From the NCBI GenBank assembly GCA_012845835.1, contig JABAKD010000009.1:1799324-1863323 (forward strand): DNA of 64,000 nt, read 5' to 3'. Made by a program: the position numbers and the translations under genes. Below the pieces are notes generated by a model. The model was given only the letters and a program-made list of their open reading frames with translations, was not told the DNA's origin and made no database searches. Of this stretch, positions 62,001 to 64,000 are shown in pieces; positions within the stretch are counted from its first letter, which is position 1, and every line of letters begins with the position of its first letter. The DNA is from Undaria pinnatifida. Taxonomy: Eukaryota; Sar; Phaeophyceae; Laminariales; Alariaceae.

Positions 62001-62340
62001 CGTAGTATAGGGAGGGATTCCGGGTTTCTAAATGGGTTAATGAGCTCTATCCCCCACGCAAAATGTGATGTGAAGTATGAAAAAAAATTGCAACCCAACG
62101 CACAATCCTATGCTAAGCTGGGATGATACTGTGGAAAACGCAAAAACGCCATACACAAGATATTGTGTTGGGGAGCCCACTAGTGCCACCCCTGCCGTAG
62201 AACGCGTCACCCCTCCCGTTTTGGGTTCGGCAAGAATGATCGGATTTCAGGGACCCCACTTGCCGCGTACGCTCGCTATTTAGGTAAACTCACCAACGTC
62301 TCTTGTGGTGAAACGATAGGAACTTCTCGTGTTTTCCACG
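49891..62340 (-). CDS. Multi-exon single-pass membrane protein of unknown family, unit 2 copy
   Basis: Ten exons were placed by comparison with unit 1: 61481-61636, 60256-60465, 60131-60182, 59763-59917, 59448-59494, 57700-57874, 55330-55431, 53274-53424, 52383-52618 and 49891-50079. They join in phase without a stop (1473 bp, 490 residues plus stop). A further candidate exon lies at 62294-62340. The start codon was not found. Predicted parts in order are a Cys-bearing outer region with N-glycosylation sequons, a conserved middle (LRPLNSEVVGIF, TIGKTTRNFLSG), and GGFWE followed by the hydrophobic LLLVTWGLCFIAA. A basic Ser/Arg tail and a PPSY motif at the C-terminus follow. The order suggests a plasma or endomembrane protein with a cytoplasmic tail. 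I do not recognise the family. Introns are about 0.07-2.3 kb. Confidence 0.7.
50260..50880. repeat. Imperfect CCTTGTGGCAAGG-like repeats in the last intron, unit 2
   Basis: A G run at 50263-50274 is followed by repeated pieces of the type CCAACCTTGTGGTCCGATT and CCACCTTGTGGCAAGGGGGA. The stretch corresponds to 6236-6810. A second G run lies at 50811-50822. Confidence 0.5.
51360..51810 (-). other. Conserved intronic stretch between the two last exons
   Basis: It aligns with about 7200-7660 in unit 1 and includes a minus-strand frame of 144 codons. The similarity continues through length changes that are not multiples of three, and no splice signals are shared (the acceptor-like CAG of unit 1 is ACG here). 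I therefore treat it as conserved intron and not as an exon. Confidence 0.4.
52383..52618 (-). CDS. Membrane-segment and basic-tail exon
   Basis: The exon is 236 bp, with acceptor cttccatcag before AACTCTTGC and donor GTAAGT. With the G carried from the previous exon it reads E-LLLVTWGLCFIAAQA, a membrane helix beginning right after GGFW. Then come TRGRDFTQPFKKGKEIV, the basic RKRRSSSIR, acidic DAEEKPYW, and SIRVIPP. Positive charges following the helix suggest the tail is cytoplasmic. The length is the same as in unit 1. Confidence 0.85.
52700..53000 (-). repeat. Family C repeat, copy 4
   Basis: On the minus strand it holds GAGCTCCTCGCAAGAACTCG, GACCTCGACGGTATTCGTTG and GCGCAACCCGACCAACATG. 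It matches 8570-8770 at the same place in the gene, and 36340-36620 outside it. Confidence 0.5.
53274..53424 (-). CDS. Exon ending GNMGGFW
   Basis: The exon is 151 bp, phase 0 in and one base out, with acceptor gcgttcgcag before TATTGGGAC and donor GTAAGT. It encodes YWDDVTNGSSSFAIGF, TQGAYSLTEL, INPLDIGTLLGNMGGFW. The second half is almost unchanged between the copies (LTEL, NPLDIG, LGN, GGFW), the strongest conservation in the gene. It lies just before the membrane helix. Confidence 0.85.
53725..54075 (+). repeat. 13-bp minisatellite in an intron, unit 2 only
   Basis: About 26 copies of a unit close to CATCCTCATCTTA run across the stretch, almost perfect in the right half and degenerate at the left. 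Unit 1 has nothing like it at the matching place near 10.2 kb. Frames across it (His-Pro, Ser-Ser-Tyr) are artefacts. Confidence 0.9.
55330..55431 (-). CDS. 34-codon exon starting TIGKTTRNF
   Basis: Phase 0 at both ends. The acceptor is cctatacacag and the donor GTAAGC, both shared with unit 1. It encodes TIGKTTRNFLSGTSAISYP, then ILTISTGDQVELTQT. By hand count 24 of 34 residues match unit 1. No known motif. Confidence 0.85.
55805..57330 (+). repeat. Family A modular repeat in the unit 2 intron
   Basis: Heads lie at about 55822 and 56819. All module types of the family are present between and after them, including G-rich tracts near 56155-56190, 56265-56295 and 56495-56512. It lies in the intron between the 175-bp and 102-bp exons, where unit 1 has no such repeat. 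A (TA)n run lies at 57217-57232. Confidence 0.8.
57700..57874 (-). CDS. 175-bp exon with RLRPLNSEVVGIF
   Basis: The acceptor is ctaccacag before CCCATTCCC and the donor GTGAGG. Two bases come from the exon before. It encodes PFPMLSVFRFRLRPLNSE, then VVGIFLGNESTPEYVTVPY, RRVVVSPGSDFDGETYVE and TDL. NES is a possible glycosylation site. Unlike unit 1 there is no stop. Changes between the copies fall mostly at silent positions in the LRPLNS to VTVPY part. Confidence 0.85.
59448..59494 (-). CDS. 47-bp exon, MAWYSSFAPFEETSY
   Basis: The acceptor is ttgaagcag and the donor GTGAGT. Phase 0 in and two bases out, which fits the exons on both sides. Rich in aromatic residues. The alternative DGLV frame is also open, but it would break the phase of the next exon. 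Confidence 0.65.
59763..59917 (-). CDS. 155-bp exon ending EYVAPTAD
   Basis: The acceptor is ccctggccag and the donor GTGAGC. The frame needed by its neighbours is open throughout: RRRYRRDGDEFEHTGHK, then QKFRFFLEQLTVHILPACW, QHRFVLEYVAPTAD. The corresponding unit 1 exon is damaged, so conservation cannot confirm the reading frame. The borders and the length (which restores the phase) are the main support. Confidence 0.5.
60131..60182 (-). CDS. Microexon TSKHIKYSKV
   Basis: The acceptor is ctgcggtag before ACCTCGAAA. The donor used in unit 1 (GTAAGG, giving 40 bp) reads ATAAGG here. GTGAAA 12 bp further on would give 52 bp in the same phase, and unit 1 has GTGACA at that place. The end at 60131 follows the second choice. 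Confidence 0.5.
60256..60465 (-). CDS. 210-bp Cys exon with CYQWSNCVAF
   Basis: The acceptor is gttcttagcag before GACGTAAAA and the donor GTGAGT. Phase 0 at both ends, 70 codons. It encodes DVKPRAGLSCPSQPQ, later CYQWSNCVAFSLSDLDMQ, GFEDGCSFFKKPSAEIR. Four cysteines suggest disulfides in an outer domain. The second half is highly conserved with unit 1, with changes mostly at third positions. The bases just before TGGTCG also look like an acceptor (ctatcag), so the first third might be separated by a short intron. Confidence 0.75.
61481..61636 (-). CDS. 156-bp Cys-rich exon with FPPLEVCFW
   Basis: The acceptor is gtttgctgccag and the donor GTCAGT. It has 52 codons in phase 0: DDLYVFPPLEVCFWEGQGCD, then KNLNDSTCVASVGSV, VYDPCFNITENIKFPSQ. 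Four cysteines and the sequons NDS and NIT point to an extracellular or lumenal domain. The length is equal to unit 1 and the residue identity is high. Confidence 0.85.
62294..62340 (-). CDS. Candidate upstream exon, TREVPIVSPQETL
   Basis: The donor is GTGAGT and the acceptor-like border is aagaaatag. It ends in phase 0, as the next exon needs. The residues resemble TRDDPIVLPQQDI in unit 1, but the acceptor is not shared. The first exon with the start codon may lie further upstream, in or beyond the hexamer repeats. Confidence 0.35.
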
Positions 62341-62479
62341 CTATTTCTTAATGGAACATATCCAAATGACCAACGTTACAGCTAATTCTGTACCTTGTCG
62401 AACGGAAATTAAAAACAAAAATAGACCGTGAGTTTACGATAGCAACATCAAACACTAAGTGCTCAAGCGCCATAAATTC

Positions 62480-63235
62480 AACAACGTCACTGCTCCTACC
62501 AACGACGCGACCAAGACGAAGCGAAATACCATCAAGACTATGGCAAAGACCAAGACGAAATGGAAAACCCGAAATTGAGACCGGGACCGGGACCGAGACG
62601 CAGACTATATGCAGACATAGGTCGTAGAGCCAGATCATAACCAAAACCAAAACAGAGACACAACCCCGGACTAAGCTCTAACCCTGAATAAAACCAACAC
62701 TCACACCCATATCCGCGCCAGACCCACGATGACATCCACACCCAGACCCTGACTGTGACCGACAACAGAGACAGATACTAAGCACCAGCCCAACCCCAGA
62801 CCCTCATGCAAACATTGTCTACAACTAAGACCAACATCCAGACCGAGACTGACATTGAGACGGAGACGCTGACCCAGACAGAAACAGAAACGTTGATCCG
62901 ATCCCGACCTAGGCTCAGACCAAGGAAGAGAGCGAGACCGAAACCGAGACCGATAACAACTCTAAGACCGCCACTGAGACCAAGCCCGGCACTGAGACCC
63001 ACAACCAGACCCTCATGCAGACATGGACCGAACCTTGTACCGAAACCGAGACGGATATCGAAACTGAGGCCGAGACCGGCAATCAAGACCAAGGCCCAGA
63101 AAAAGATTGAGCTAGGGATTAAGCATGGGACACAAACAGGGACCTAGGCTAAAACTAAGACCAAGACAGGGACCAAAGGCATAAACGCGACCGAGACCGA
63201 CATCAAGACCAAGTCCCAGGCCGAGACCGTGGACT
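62480..63235. repeat. Imperfect hexamer repeat, unit 2
   Basis: Degenerate units of the GAGACC, GACCGA and CCAAGA kinds occur, matching the style of 17545-18275. The frames across it are artefacts. Confidence 0.7.
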
Positions 63236-63350
<115 letters not shown>

Positions 63351-63950
63351 GACAGAGAGAAGGAAAGAGACAGGGACAGAAACAGAGACAGAGAAAGAGA
63401 CAGAGACAGAGACAGAGACAGAGACAGAGACAGAGACAGAGACAGAGACAGAGACAGAGACAGAGACAGAGACAGAGACAGAGACAGAGACAGAGACAGA
63501 GACAGAGACAGAGACAGAGACAGAGACAGAGACAGAGACAGAGACAGAGACAGAGACAGAGACAGAGACAGAGACAGAGACAGAGACAGAGACAGAGACA
63601 GAGACAGAGACAGAGACAGAGACAGAGACAGAGACAGAGACAGAGACAGAGACAGAGACAGAGACAGAGACAGAGACAGAGACAGAGACAGAGACAGAGA
63701 CAGAGACAGAGACAGAGACAGAGACAGAGACAGAGACAGAGACAGAGACAGAGACAGAGACAGAGACAGAGACAGAGACAGAGACAGAGACAGAGACAGA
63801 GACAGAGACAGAGACAGAGACAGAGACAGAGACAGAGACAGAGACAGAGACAGAGACAGAGACAGAGACAGATACAGAGACAGATACAGAGACAGAGACA
63901 GAGACAGAGACAGATACAGAGACAGAGACAAAGACAGAGACAGAGGCCAA
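63351..63950 (+). repeat. (GAGACA)n array
   Basis: After a short impure part (63351-63400) about 80 nearly perfect copies of GAGACA follow to about 63930, with a few GATACA variants at the end. The last 50 bases of the window return to degenerate GAGACC units. On the minus strand the array leaves long Ser-Leu and Ser-Val frames open, which are not genes. Confidence 0.95.
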
Positions 63951-64000
63951 AACCGAAACCCAGGCCCAGACCGAAACCGAGAATGAGACCGAGACCGAGA

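Overview
The window looks like nuclear DNA of a eukaryote and not of a bacterium. There are no dense bacterial-type genes. Short exons (about 50-240 bp) with GT..AG borders sit in long introns, and repeats, minisatellites and a decayed Ty1/copia retrotransposon make up most of the rest. CCCTAA-type telomere-like repeats, long introns and this style of copia element would suit a protist or alga, for example a stramenopile, but the sequence does not fix the taxon.

The main structure is a large, diverged direct duplication. Unit 1 is about 0.27-18.3 kb and unit 2 runs from about 47.9 kb to the window end, roughly 45-47 kb apart. Each unit holds, on the minus strand, the same multi-exon gene. Ten exons were found by comparing the two units. 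In unit 2 they join in phase from the first exon found to a stop (about 490 codons, N-terminus not found). They predict a membrane protein with a Cys-containing, N-glycosylation-site-bearing outer part, one clear membrane segment preceded by a GGFWE motif, a basic Ser/Arg tail and a C-terminal PPSY motif. I do not recognise the family. The unit 1 copy keeps most exon lengths exactly but carries stops, 2-nt length changes and a lost donor, so it looks like a pseudogene. Both units end upstream of the gene in GAGACC/GAGACA-type hexamer repeats.

Between the units (18.3-47.4 kb) lie a degenerate Ty1/copia element (about 21.2-26.3 kb, with a foreign insertion in its integrase), a pair of tRNA-headed SINE-like repeats (26.5-27.2 kb), interstitial telomere-like repeats (30.8-31.2 kb), and a block of G-rich modular repeats, all in one orientation (33.4-44 kb). 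Near 47.4-47.9 kb there is an Asp-rich reading frame with an apparent single-base frame break. Several further stretches show nothing I can name. No rRNA, CRISPR, operon or intact tRNA was seen.
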